In this document: positions 34,554 to 46,575 of the stretch, in pieces
Layout: each line of letters begins with the position of its first letter
Position numbering within the stretch: position 1 is the first letter of the stretch
Assembly: GCA_036417435.1 (NCBI GenBank)
Contig: CM070903.1
Span: 62,038,001 to 62,102,000 of the forward strand
Length of the DNA stretch: 64,000 nucleotides
Source: Inia geoffrensis
Lineage: Eukaryota; Chordata; Mammalia; Artiodactyla; Iniidae
Direction of reading: 5' to 3'
The notes under the pieces: generated by a model
Told to the model about the DNA's origin: nothing
The model's database searches: none
Seen by the model: only the letters and a program-made list of their open reading frames with translations
Position numbers and translations under genes: made by a program

Positions 34554-36799
34554 CATTATATTTATAGAACTTTACTTAACTAGTATAAGATATACTCTGT
34601 AGTAGCTTGTCTATATTAAAAATATAGATATTTGTCAGAAAATATATGGAGCTATTACTCAAAAGAAACTTAACATCACTAACAGCAACACTTAGGAAAA
34701 AATATCAGGTGACTAGGATTTGATAGAATTAAAGGATGATATTCCAGCCTTAAAATTTACATCTGGATTTTAGCCCCTTTTCCAAGATTATTATTTAATT
34801 GTTGCTTTTTTTTCTCTCTCATTTCCACCCTACTGCAACAGAGGCACAGGCACAAATCAAGAAATCATCTTACAATATACACTTAAATTTTCTGAATATG
34901 CCCCATGTATCCACTAATAGCCAAATGCTTTCAAATCTGTTCAGCTAAGTGGATCAATAACTACATCCAGCCTCACATAGTGGGGTTGCCAACATAGTGA
35001 AATTGAGCCAAACAGAAAGTGTCTCTATGAGGACAAAAATTATCAACCCAGTTATCTTGAGAGATCTACTTGTCCCAGGTATCCTTTAAAGAAGTTAACA
35101 CAAACATTATCTAGGGCAGTCATCAGCTGCTAAAAAAATATTTGAGACTGAGAATGAAGAATTTGGATAAAATATTTAGGAGCCAAAATCAGTGAGTTTT
35201 ATAATAAACCAATGTCATAGTTCAAGGTCTACATCAAGTAAGAATCTTTCAAACTCGAAGTACACAAAATACGTAACAGCACAAGCAAACTGCTAACAAG
35301 CTTCTCTGTGCTCTCAATCTTATGACACAGCTGCAAGCAACAATTGAGCAGGTGCAACCAAGCTTCTGAGAATTCCTCCCTGTTGCCCAGGAACCACAAC
35401 ACCACACAGTTGAGATTTTTAAACAGGTGCAGACATTTTTTTCCTATAACTCTAGTGCTTGAGACAGTGAAGCAGACATCTGCAACTACTCCTTACCTAA
35501 AGCAACCACCACAGAAAATAAAAAGCAGCACAAAAAGTTTGAAAATAAAACAACAGTGTCAAAAACAGTGGTTTTGCAATAGTCTCTGACTGCACGTCAG
35601 TAGTTGCTTTAATAGTACTGTTCCATAAAACACTCTCTAATCTCTCTACCAGATGAATGCTTTGTAATTAAAATTATTCTGCTTCAACAAATCTTAGAAA
35701 TGTTTATCTGATTCTTACAATAGAGTGAAATGCAAGGTATGTGTAAAATGTACTATCCTTTGACGCTGTCAATATTTGTAAGTACTCAAAAATTAACATT
35801 TTCACATTATGAAATCTGCAAGCAATTTTAATGCCCCAAATTTTAATAACTTGCCAGTTAATATACAGATTAATATAACTATAGGTAATTCATATACGTA
35901 CCTGTGCAGCTATGGGACACAAACAGACTTGCAATTTATCAGGTACTCTGAAATGTAAAACAAATATATTTTTTAAGTAAAAATGATTTTCTAAGTGCAG
36001 CCACTATTTATGCTGAGACAATTTCTGCAGAGAAGTAGAAAAGACTGCAGTTCTTAAATAGTTGGGTTATTTTATGTCTATATTTTCGCCATAGGATATC
36101 TCAGTTCACCCTAAATTCATGTGTGAACTATATACACACAGAGCATCCCGGAGAAGTGTGATCAAAAACAAGTACCATGGCCTCTGAAAGGAAAATGCTT
36201 TCACTGGAGGATGAGACAAACACTTAAAAATGGATTTTTTCTTTGGTATTCTTCCAAGACTATTGCTTTCCTAATACAAATATGACTGCTACTCTACAAA
36301 ATGAAACCACTCAGATTCATCTCCACTCAGTTTGGATTTGTGTGGAAGAAAGGTGCTTTTGTAGAGCTCCACAAAAATGCATAATTAAATAAAAGTAAAC
36401 TCGATGTTCATTAACTTCAAATTACAACAGCAAATAGAAATGATATTGATCACTACAAGAGGGAATGCTAAAGCCACACTAGATGTTATGCCTCAATGCA
36501 ACACACTTTGAGATAACTGCCAACAAAGTAGGTATTGATAAAGAAGTCCAGCTTAAAGTATGCACAGTTCACAATTAGACCCAAAAAATATTTGCATGTA
36601 AGTGTAAACTGTATTGCAAAATGTAGCCTCTGAACTACTGTGACCCTTAAACATATTTCATAACTCTCTCTGAAAGCAAACTAAAATACTTATTTTATAT
36701 AATTCTGAACATAGTTGATGATAGTAACATATTAAAGTCATTATATCTAGTTGATAATACTTGCTTAAAAGTGTGTAGAAGAAATAATCAATTTTGATG
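34554..36799. other. Mostly unique sequence, no gene seen
   Basis: No gene, and no repeat that I can assign. The open stretch 35344-35589 (81 codons, plus strand) has no recognisable domain. Confidence 0.45.
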
Positions 36800-37310
36800 A
36801 TGACTCAATGAAACACTTCGTCATACACTTCTGATAGGAGTGTGAATTGCTAAAAATTTTCGGGAAAACTATTGAGTAATATGATCAAGAACTTAAAGTT
36901 CAGAATCTTTACTCAGTAATTTTAATTTTAGGAATATATCTTACATAACTGAAAACCAACAGAGATTTATGTTAAAAAGGTAATTTGTATGATAGCAAAA
37001 AACTGAAACTAACCTAAATGTCCAACAGTAGAAAAATAAAGCATAGCACATCCATATAAAGAAATATTTTTAAACAACTCACAAGGTAGCTTGTGGTACT
37101 ATAATGTTTTATAAATATATAGAGTACCAACTGCATGGACATAATGAAATTGTGCAGCTGAGAGGAAAAAAAACAAAGAACACACAAAAATATTAAGAGT
37201 GATTATATCTGGATAATAAGATTATGCATGTTTTTAATTTTTTCTTTTTAATTTCATGTATAGTTAATCTCTGTGATAAACATTACTTTTATAATAAGAA
37301 AAATATTAGT
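36800..37310 (+). mobile_element. Old L1 LINE 3' end (L1M-type)
   Basis: It reads 'cttctgataggagtgtgaat', 'aggaatatatcttacataac', 'ctaacctaaatgtccaacag' and 'gagtgattatatctggata', ending 'attacttttataataag'. This is the ORF2 C-terminal region plus 3' UTR of an old L1, truncated and frameshifted. Confidence 0.8.
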
Positions 37311-37733
37311 TGTCGGGGGGTAAGGGAAAAAAGTTTTAGAGTGCCATATGTAAGTGATAAATCTAACCTTCGTAAGTAAAATAAATTAATTCAATCACAC
37401 ATAAAATCCACTAAGTATACCTACAGTGAGAAACTCATCCTTACTGGTTCCTCATAGGGGTATAGCCAGGGTCTCTTTTATCCCACTGCTTTAGAATCTA
37501 AACCAGTAATTCAATAACAAATTTTTAATCGTCTTAGTAAAACTTCCTTAATTATGCAGAGTGAAATGATGGCAAGAACAATTTAGGACTACAAATCTGT
37601 TCAACCTATTACAAACTAATTTCGTCAATAAGTCAACAGTATATATAGTGAGCATCTATTGCATTCAAAGTTGTTCAGCATTATGATATTCTAAAAGACA
37701 AATTAGAAAACATCTTACCTTCATAGAACTAAC
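37311..37733. other. Unrecognised sequence
   Basis: No gene or assignable repeat between the L1 end and the SINE. Confidence 0.45.
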
Positions 37734-37748
37734 AATTTAAAAGTGCTG

Positions 37749-38124
37749 GACTTCCCTGGTGGCACAGCAGTTAAGAATCCGCCTGCCAATGCAGGGGACA
37801 TGGGTTTGATCTGGGAAGATCCCACATGCTGCAGAGCAAATAAGCCCATGCGCCACAACTGCTGAGCCCGCACGCTGCAACTACTGAAGCCTATGCACTA
37901 TAGGGCCCGCATGCCACAACTACAAGCCCGTGTGCTGCAACTACTGAAGCCAGCGTGCCTAGAGCCCGTGCTCCGCAACGAGAGAAGCCACATCAATGAG
38001 AAGCCCGTGCACAGCAACGAAGAGTAGCCCCCGCTTGCCGTGTGTAGAGAAAGCCTATGTGCAGCAACGAAGACCCAACGCAGCCAAAAAAAAAATTTTT
38101 TTTAATTAAAGAAAGATTTAAAAA
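37749..38124 (+). mobile_element. Long-form CHR-2-type SINE, internally expanded
   Basis: A CHR-2-type SINE of about 376 bp. The head 'gacttccctggtggcacag' is followed by four related modules containing 'caactgctgagcc', 'caactactgaagcc', 'caactacaagccc' and 'caactactgaagcc', then 'gtgcctagagcccgtgctcc' and the 'gacccaacgcagcc' end with an A/T-rich tail. The target duplications aatttaaaagtgctg (37734-37748) and the same with one extra A (38125-38140) fix both ends. Confidence 0.95.
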
Positions 38125-38140
38125 AATTTAAAAAGTGCTG

Positions 38141-39004
38141 AAAAGTATGTACGTAACACCTTCCTATTAATTTTGCTGTGAATCCAAAACTGACCTAAAA
38201 AAATAGTCTTAAACAACAAAAAAACTAAACAAAAAATGTGTACATACAGCTCACATAAAGATGTAAACAATACATACGGTTTAAGGCATTTGTGGCAGAT
38301 CTAGTGCACTTTAAGAAAACACATATCAGGTGTTTTTTTTTTTTGTATTATTGAGCAAAAACAGATATTTAACACTCAACAAAATTCTTAAGTACGTGAA
38401 TGTGTATCACTTATAAAATGCCCTAATAAATTACTATAAGTATGTATTTTTTTATCCGTATGTAGTCTACTGTTTATTAATAGTTATATAATAGGAAACC
38501 AGGTATGAAAGAATACTGAGTCAATCTCAGATACCAGATGTATATGATTGTCTCAGATTATCTAAAGCCATATAAACATATGCACAATTATTAACAGGTT
38601 ATAGTTATTTATTGTCAGCCAAAGTAAATAAATGAATTACTTGCTAACCTTGCCAAAGACGCTACTATAACACCGCCTCCAGGGAAAGGAAAGAAGGTAC
38701 GGGTGGATAGACGAGTGCTGAGGGGATCTCTAACAACAAAAGTGGGGGTGGTGGTGATGGTGGTGGTGGATGTGAACCATTTTTGTTGTGCAGATAAAAT
38801 AATGCAGCACAGAGTTTCTCTCCATGACAGTTCAGTTTCCTTGTGGCCTGTAACCATAATCAGCATTTGCCTCTCTGAAGCTAGTGTCACACGATGGTTC
38901 TGAGGTTCAGTCAATGGGGTCAGCCTGTTTGAGGCAGTGCCAAGCGGTAAGAGAAGCTATTCAAGTGATCAATGATCTGTGGGTTGGAGACAGCAGCAGA
39001 GTTA
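38141..39004. other. Unrecognised sequence with GGT-rich patch
   Basis: A GGT/GTG-rich patch at about 38743-38771 is open on both strands but low-complexity. No gene recognised. Confidence 0.45.
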
Positions 39005-39250
39005 TATGAGGTAGGGTGGTGGTTAAGTGATTAGCTTTTGCTATCAGAGAAACCTGGAATCAAGTTCTAGATCCCTCTTTTCAATTGTGTGATCTTGAGT
39101 GAGTTACATTTTCCCTGTCTGTAAAATGATAATCATGTTACCTACCCTATAGGATTGTTTGTGCCTATTACATGTTATAGGCATGTAAAGGAACTAGCAC
39201 AGTACCTGCTATAAAGTAAACTTTGCTGAACAGAAGCTATTAGTACTGTC
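39005..39250 (+). repeat. MIR SINE, plus strand
   Basis: It reads 'gggtggtggttaagtgatta', 'cctggaatcaagttctagat', 'tgtgatcttgagtgagttac', 'ctgtctgtaaaatgata' and 'gctataaagtaaac', nearly full-length. Confidence 0.85.
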
Positions 39251-40985
39251 GTAGTTGTATGAGAAAAAGAGGGGATGTCTGTACTTCTAAGCTAAAGAGC
39301 TAAGCTAAAGAAGGAATGAGGAGATAGAAAGACAACTTGCTCAAGATATCACTCTATATTCCACAGCTCATCCAAGAGCCAGTCATGTGCTGGATGTTCA
39401 CAGAGCATCTCTGAATCAGGCAACACTATAACAATATTAATAGCCAGTATAAGCAACCCTAACCTGCATTTTAAAGCACCATTTCTATTACTGAAGGGGA
39501 AGGCAGTAGGATCTAATACGTGCAGCAATACTGCCCATTTTTATGAATGAAAAATGAAAGATCACTGTCTATACCTAACTGAAACAATCAGGAAATGGAA
39601 ATATAAGGACAAAAGTGAACAGAATTATGCAACTGGAATCAGGACCAGGTGTTGCAGACTCCTTAACGATCACACGTGAGCAGTATCACTTTTTTATGTA
39701 TTCTAAAGAGACCCTGCAAATGACCTGAGCTCCCATATAACACAAGGTTTGCAAATATAAGTAAAAAATATCACAGTGGGTTTTTCTCTCAGGGCTTGAA
39801 ATACACAAGTGAATGCATACTGATGTTGTTCTAGACCTTATTTCTGTTTTGATTTGGAGGACAGCACAAATTCAGAATTGTTACATGGTATCTTTAGAAT
39901 CCATTGCAGTTTATATAATCCCTAGAATTGTTTGGGTCATATGAGGGTGAAGGTACTATCAGTACCATTCCAGATGGAGATATACTATAGAGGATTTTTT
40001 TTTTAAGTTCTTTTCACTTCTAGGTTGGCACAGCTGTGTTCCCCAGTGGGAATTGAATAGGTCCAACTATATGTTGTGAAGTGCAAAAACGTTTATCTTC
40101 CCTTCATACTGGATGGGCCTGAGGCATTAATAAATCTAATACCTAATTCACTTAGGACACTGAAAAGGGCCTTGGCTGGGTCTGCAGGAGCAATGGCTCC
40201 ATAAAAGAGCTCTGAACCTAAATTTAGACTAAAAAACATTTGCCCCACGACTGAGTAAGCATTCTTAGGAATATTTAGTGCTTTATATTTTAAATTTGAC
40301 CTATTTTGAGAAAAGACACTATGTAATCCAAAATACTTTTATTTACTATGTGTTTACTTCTTCCAGACCCACAACTAATCTGGGTGCTCTATCATTATTA
40401 TATTACTATAAAATATAGATTTTAATGATCAATAAAGACAATTTACTTTTTTTTAAATTGAGGTGCCCTAACTTCTGGAGCTTATCTAAACAGAAAGTCT
40501 ATGAAGATAAAGAGAAATTATAATTTTTAAAGTAGGCTTGAAAAACTTGTTAGTTATGCTTATTTTTGTAAGTTACAGAGTTAGAGTTAGCCCTATCAGA
40601 AACAGGAAGAAAGAGAGGCAACAGTTATCTATTTATCAACCCTGTGAACTGGAAACAGATAAAGGGCAATAAGGAAGGAAAAGGAAATCATATGATAAAC
40701 ACCCGTTAACCCAAGGGCACAGTTGGTCTGTCTAGACCTTAGGTAGACGAGCTCTAATAAAGCTACAGAAAATATGAAAAGCTAAGCTTATAAAATAATT
40801 CTATATTTAAATTTTCTACGACTATTGGCTACCATTTAAAATGAAACAATTTAATATCAAATTTTATGTATAAACATGATGAATTTGAACTCTCCAGTAG
40901 AAACCTGATCCACAATACACTAAATATTAATAACTCTATCTTATAAGTCACACTTCAGAGTGTGTTAAAGAGAAAATAGTTTTTT
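39251..40985. other. Mostly unique sequence, no gene seen
   Basis: No assignable repeat and no coding signal. Composition is typical of the window. Confidence 0.45.
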
Positions 40986-41000
40986 AATGGATGATTTTTA

Positions 41001-41282
41001 TGTTTATTTATTTATTTATGGCTGTGCTGGGTCTTTATTTCTGTGCAAGGGCTTTCTCTAGTTGTGGCGAGCGGGGGCCACTCTTCATCGCGGTGTGCGG
41101 GCCTCTCACTATTGCGGCCTCTCTTGTTGCAGAGCACAGGCTCCAGACGCGCAAGCTCAGTAGTTGTGGCTCACGGGCCTAGTTGCTCCGCAGCATGTGG
41201 GATCTTCCCGGCCCAGGACTTGAACCCGTGTCCCCTGCATTGGCAGGCGCATTTTTAACCACTGCACCACTAGGGAAGCCCC
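41001..41282 (-). mobile_element. Intermediate-length CHR SINE
   Basis: In reverse: TTTA tail (about 41001-41020), 'ggctgtgctgggtctttatt', 'ggctttctctagttgtggcg', 'gcgggcctctcactattgcg' and a 5' end at 'ccactagggaagcccc'. It has the CHR-1 body plus the 3' module seen in the long form. The 15-bp duplications aatggatgattttta (40986-41000) and aatagatgattttta (41283-41297) differ by one base. Confidence 0.95.
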
Positions 41283-41297
41283 AATAGATGATTTTTA

Positions 41298-41469
41298 AAA
41301 ACTTAACTTCTTATCTTAAAGTTTAGGATCTAGTAATGAAAATTAACAAAACTGGAATTTAGATAAATGTCAAGAATAATATTTTCAAAATATTCACAAC
41401 CTGAAGCTACGACTATGGAAAGGATTTATTCTTATGAATGTGAAAATTCTACTGACTAGCTTGTACACA
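41298..41469. other. Short unrecognised stretch
   Basis: Nothing identifiable. Confidence 0.4.
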
Positions 41470-41700
41470 TTCCTGAGGTCTTAATTTAAATATTCCCTCC
41501 TCCAGAATCTGATGTCCTGTGCTTAATCTTGTCATAATAATCATCACACTGCATTGTATTTGTCTTTCACATAAGACTGTAAACATAGGAACAGAGGTTT
41601 TGTCTTGTTCACCATTATGTCATTAGTCCCTAGTACAGTACCTAATGGATAAATAGTAGGTATGGGTTAAGTATTGGGTAAAAAAAATGTTGAATGAGTT
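41470..41700 (+). repeat. L2 LINE 3' end, plus strand
   Basis: It reads 'cacactgcattgtatttgtc', 'ggttttgtcttgttcaccat' and 'gtccctagtacagtacctaa', ending 'tgttgaatgag', a clear L2 terminus. Confidence 0.85.
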
Positions 41701-42149
41701 GTGTTATCACCTATTCCTGATGATTAAGAAAATTCATATTGAAAAATTAAAGACTTGCATTCCTAAACAAATTATTTTTCAATCTTTAAAGGACTAATTT
41801 TCCAACCTCTTTTCTTTTACTTTTCCCTCTTACTTGTCCTCTTAATCAGTACAAAACTAGATGATCAGAATCTGAGTCTCAAATGTCAACAACAGATTAG
41901 AAAGCCTGGCTGGTTTGGCCCCAAGGTGGATAGGAGTCACCCAAATCTCACTCTTTAGCAGATACCTGGTATGGTAGAAGTTGAGACACAGAATTCCCTC
42001 AAAGAGTTCTGCAGTTCCTAACCAATTGTGTGGTTCTTCTAAGTCTCTGAGAGGCTGGATCTGACTACTGTTCCTGAGACAGATTCAACCATTATTTTAT
42101 TCTTTTGTGGAATTCATTACAGTTTGAATTATCCATGTGGTTATTGGTT
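41701..42149. other. Unrecognised sequence
   Basis: No gene or assignable repeat. Confidence 0.4.
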
Positions 42150-42285
42150 TATTTGTTTATTCTCTCTTTCCCTCACTAGGCTGTACATTCCATAGAGGCC
42201 ACATTATTTTGTTCAGCACTCTATATCCAGGGTCTGGTTTAGTGCCTGACACACAATAAACACTCAATAAGTATTGGTCAGATGT
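42150..42285 (+). repeat. L2 LINE 3' end, plus strand
   Basis: It reads 'tcactaggctgtacattcc', 'ctatatccagggtctggttt' and 'cacaataaacactcaataag', the L2 terminus. Confidence 0.85.
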
Positions 42286-42514
42286 GTAAATATGAAGTTC
42301 AGAGCAGCAGTTTTCAGTCAAAAGAGACTGTAAAATTAGATAGGTAACAGCTACCCCTACTGTTATTTGCTCTACATTCCAAGTCTATCTGTCACATGGA
42401 AGACTTGATGCTGTACATACTCTTTTATTATAAATTCTGTTCAATCAATGGCAAGTCCAGAAAACTTCAAAAGCAATACTAGGTAGGCTGTAGGCACAAC
42501 ATCTAGACGAAGCA

Positions 42515-42720
42515 ATGGAACCATTTCCAACTAGAACTTTAGGGTTTGAATTCCAGCTTACTCAGTGTGTATCCTAGGGGAACTTACATAATCTCCCTAA
42601 ATACTCAGTTTCATCTTATTTAAAATGGGGGCCTTTCATCTAGCATGCAGAGTTTTTAATGGTGACTGAATGAGATTGTATATATGAAAGCAACTACTAG
42701 TATAATTCACGGTATTTAGG
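42515..42720 (+). repeat. MIR SINE, plus strand
   Basis: It reads 'gggtttgaattccagcttac', 'cagtttcatcttatttaaaa' and 'gtgactgaatgagattgtat', a diverged MIR. Confidence 0.65.
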
Positions 42721-43428
42721 AGAAGGGGCTTACTACAAATTAGTTCTTTTGTGTTGGCCAGCCAGTGTCTGCAGCAAAATAGAGATATGATTTGACTAAA
42801 AGACCAGGAGCAGACATTTTGGGTAGAGAAAAATGAAAGCAAAAGGATTCAAAGGCAAAAAAAAAGTAAGTAGATATGAGGGCCAATAAGTAACAAAAGC
42901 AAAAGACAGAGCAGTAAGAACATAACAGCACTTAGAAATGGAAAGACATTTTAACATGATAGAAGAATTGCCAAAAAAATCTATTAGCTTTTTCTTAGGT
43001 GACACAGCCTTCCCCACATATAAAATAATTGCTGCCATTATAGTTAGGAGAAAAATCAACTGAAATGTACATTAAACACATATTAGAGATTTAACATTCT
43101 TCACTTGAATTCACATACTGGAAACTCAGCCTGTGTAAATATAGCCATGAACTTTATTATTTACTGTGGTAAGGTAATAGCATATCCTCCTCTGTGTACT
43201 ACTTGCAGAGTTATAAAAGCCAAATGTGTACTAGCTCTTTAGGTACAATCACAAGGCATCAGAATGTAGAGTTAGGCCCTTTCTTTGCATTTTGTGATCA
43301 TCATACAGGGGCTACCAACACTGGAAGAGAAACTGGCTATCATGAAAACTTTATTGGAAATTCTTTTTTCGTGCTTAGTTACTTTCATTTTCTTACTACT
43401 GAAGTCAAACTACTTCAGCTCCATCATG
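42721..43428. other. Unrecognised sequence
   Basis: No gene seen. The minus-strand open stretch 42796-43059 is hydrophobic by translation of T-rich DNA and has no recognisable family. Confidence 0.45.
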
Positions 43429-43443
43429 AAGATTGACTTCTGG

Positions 43444-43654
43444 GCTTCCCTGCTGGCACAGTGGTTGAGAGTCCGCCTGCTGATGCAGGGGACATGGGTT
43501 TGTGCCCTGGTCCGGGAATATCCTACATGCTGCGGAGCGGCTGTGCCCCTGAGCCATGGCCGCTGAGCCTGCGCGTCTGGAGCCTGTGCTCCGCAACGAG
43601 AGAGGCCACAGCAGTGAGAGGCGCACGTACCAGAAAAAAAAAAAAAAAAAAAAA
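43444..43654 (+). mobile_element. CHR-1-type tRNA-derived SINE
   Basis: Short-form CHR SINE: 'ggcttccctgctggcacag', B box in 'gggtttgtgccctgg', body ending 'gcgcacgtaccag' and an A tail of about 22 bases. The flanks aagattgacttctgg (43429-43443) and aagattgttttctgg (43655-43669) are target duplications with two differences. Confidence 0.95.
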
Positions 43655-43691
43655 AAGATTGTTTTCTGGCTAAATCATTATCTTTCTAGTC

Positions 43692-43695
43692 TGTG

Positions 43696-43739
<44 letters not shown>
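43692..43739. repeat. (TG)n microsatellite
   Basis: Forty-eight bases of TG repeat with a single interruption (C at 43702). It lies just beyond the SINE's right target duplication and is likely length-variable. Confidence 0.98.
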
Positions 43740-43740
<1 letters not shown>

Positions 43741-43944
43741 TTCTTTGGTCTGTTCTTAGATAAAGAAAAAGAATAAGAGGTCTCAGATACGTTGCATACC
43801 AGAAGTAAGCACCATGCAACGTCATGGTTGGCAACCTAAAGGAATGCCCACCTGGTATCAATAAGTTCATTAAAAGAGTTCATTTGAATTCATAACCTTT
43901 GTCCACTTGTGGTGATACAGTGATTTTTAGGTCTATCTATGATC

Positions 43945-44062
43945 TCTGTAAGGCTGCCATCTTCATGAGGGCTGGAATCTTGTCTATTTTTCTTTCCTTT
44001 GTATCATCACCACCTAGTTCAGACCCAGGCACACAATACACAGACAATGAATATTTCATCCA
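43945..44062 (+). repeat. L2 LINE 3' end, plus strand
   Basis: It reads 'cttcatgagggctggaatct', 'tgtatcatcaccacctagtt' and 'cagacccaggcacacaatac', the L2 terminus. Confidence 0.75.
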
Positions 44063-44065
44063 TTA

Positions 44066-44230
44066 TTAAACAAATATTTATTGAGTATTTACTATGAGCC
44101 AGTCATTATTCTAGGTGGTAAAAATATAGGAATGAACAAAATAGATGAAAATTTCTGATCTCACGGAGATTATGTTTTTGTGTGGGCAACTGACAATAAG
44201 CAAGAAAAATAAGTTGAATACATAGAATGA
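44066..44230 (-). repeat. L2 LINE 3' end, minus strand
   Basis: It reads 'aaacaaatatttattgagta', 'gccagtcattattctaggtg' and 'ctgatctcacggagattatg', the reverse complement of the L2 3' end. It lies tail-to-tail with the plus-strand L2 just before it. Confidence 0.7.
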
Positions 44231-44999
44231 TAGATAATGGTCCATGTTAAGGAATTAAAATAAAGTGAGGAAGGGAGGAATAAATTCTAGGATGGGGGGG
44301 AGTTGTGGTTGAAATTTCAGATAGTATGACCAGTGATGATGTCATTGAATGATCACATTTAGGTAAAGACCTGAAATAAATACAAAAATGAATCAGGAAG
44401 ATAACCTCGGAAAAAAAGCATTCAAGCCAAAGGAATGATAAAAAGATCCTCTGGAAGAAGTAGGCTCTTCTATAAAATGTTAGGCTCGATTCACACAGGA
44501 ATGTTCCTGTTAAAACATAGAGGTACCACATTTAAAACAGAAAATACACAAACGCATACACAAACAAAACTTTTAAAATGTCTGATCTTACAATAAATTA
44601 AAATTCCAAAAAGATAGGAAGAAAAGGGATGTGAAAGACAGGGCATTATTATGATGTTATACAACACACCAGAGGTATTATCCAACTCAGTAATAATCAG
44701 GAAGCCTCAGGGACAAAAAGCAGGTTTACAATGACAACCACAGAGAACGGCAACCAAGTAATATGCCTGGACTACCTAGAAAAAGGAAAAAAAAAAAAAA
44801 AAAAACCACTCTCTACCAGGACATCTTCAACAACCCAGATTTTGTGGGAGTCTCACAGGAAAAGCAAACTTCAATTAAGAAGAGCTCAGATATCAAAGAT
44901 ATCAAACACATAAGGAAAGGCTTTTTCATATAGGAGTCAGCAGACACAAAATTGCTTTACATCAAATATAAGCAACAAGTTAGAAAATGAATAGGGAGG
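44231..44999. other. Unrecognised A-rich sequence
   Basis: Possibly the decayed 5' part of the long L1 that follows, but I cannot show it. An A run lies at about 44789-44806. Confidence 0.4.
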
Positions 45000-45503
45000 G
45001 CACAGTCTTAAGAACTGAAGAGAATATTAATCTCACACTTCAGTGGGACAAAATCTTTAAAATGATAAAAATTTTAAAAGAAAGAGGCAAAATAGGCAGA
45101 AAAAAAGAAAAGCAGATTTGATAAAAACCAAAGAGATTTAAAGGAATGAAATTTGTATTAAAGTTAGCATCTGAAGTGAGGCTATATCACATTAGATGCA
45201 GATAAGGGAAGAATCACTGAAATGAACAATAATTCTAAGGAATTTACCCAGAAGAAAAAGAGAAAGGTGGAAAATATAAAAAAGAGATTAAGAAATATGA
45301 AGAACAGAATAAAAAGATTTAACATGTCTAAAAAGTACATATGAGAATGAGAAAATAAAGACATAAAGGCAATATCTGAAGCAATAATGGATCTCTTCCA
45401 GAATTGAAAAAGACATGGAACATCAGATACATAAAGCAAGTCCCAAAAATAATAAATAAAAATAAATCCAAATCTGGACATGTTATAATGAAATCTAGAA
45501 TAC

Positions 45504-45934
45504 TGTATCACTCATGATCCAATCAAGGAAACATAAACCACTCACAGTGTTTAAAATGAGGCAATATAAAGTATGCAGGAGAGGCTGATAAGTGAACCAA
45601 GGTATGATGGCACAACCCAGAAATTAGCAATGGCAAGGGACAGAGGGGTAAAATAGGGAGTCCTGGTGAATCAGTTCATCAGGAGTTGGGTCCACTACAG
45701 AGATGTAGCAGTGTTTGGAAATGTCACCCAGGCTGACAAAGGAGACATTTTTAAATTTCTCCTTTCCCCCTGTTCTCAGTCAGTCACCAGTGATTCCCAC
45801 TGGATGAAGCCTGGCAGAAGAAAACTGATTTGGTAGCCTAGGAAATTCAGCCTGAATGGTCAGCCCTCTTCAAAAACAACCAAGAAGAAGAGAAAAGAAT
45901 GAATCTTAGAGCCAAACAATCCGCAACCTGTACA
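45504..45934. mobile_element. Probable solo LTR inside old L1
   Basis: This 431-bp block interrupts the L1 between 'ctagaatac' and 'aacaccaaagacaaagag', which are contiguous in the element. It starts TGTATC and ends TGTACA, and is flanked by 5-bp duplications aatac (45499-45503) and aacac (45935-45939), one transition apart. These are the hallmarks of an LTR insertion. I do not recognise the family or its orientation. Confidence 0.6.
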
Positions 45935-46257
45935 AACACCAAAGACAAAGAGTAAGGACAGATTATCTATAGAGAAAACTCAACTAAATAGATAGTTGAT
46001 GTCTCAACAACAACAGTATAGAATCTAGAAAACAATGGAATAGTATCTTCAAAGTATTGAGGGAAAATAAATAAGTACGGTAGTTTATATAGTCAAATAA
46101 ACTATCATTAGAAAGTGAGAATATCAAAATCAAAACTACAATGAGGTATCACCTCACACCAGCCAGCACGGCCATCATCAAAAAGTCTACAAATATTAAG
46201 TGCTAGAGAGGGTGTGGAGAAAAGGGAATCCTCATACACTGTTAGCAGGAATGTAAA

Positions 46258-46489
46258 TTGATGCAGTCACTGTCGAGAACAGTATGGAGGTTCCTTAAAA
46301 AATTAAAAATAGAGTTACCATATGATCCAGCAATCCCACTCCTGGGCATATACTCAGAAAAGACAAAAACTCTAATTCAAAAATATTCATGCACCACAGT
46401 GTTCACAGCAGCACTATTTACAATAGCCAAGACATGGAAGCAACCTAAGTGTCCATTGACAGATGAATGGATAAGCAATATATACAATG

Positions 46490-46523
<34 letters not shown>

Positions 46524-46534
46524 CATATATATTT

Positions 46535-46575
<41 letters not shown>

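Noticed and set aside
42636..43059. Three overlapping hydrophobic frames on the minus strand
   Set aside because: They are alternative frames of the same T-rich DNA, with no membrane-protein family recognisable and no start or splice context.
43670..43870. Open frame rich in alternating T/H on the minus strand
   Set aside because: It is the translation of the (TG)n microsatellite.
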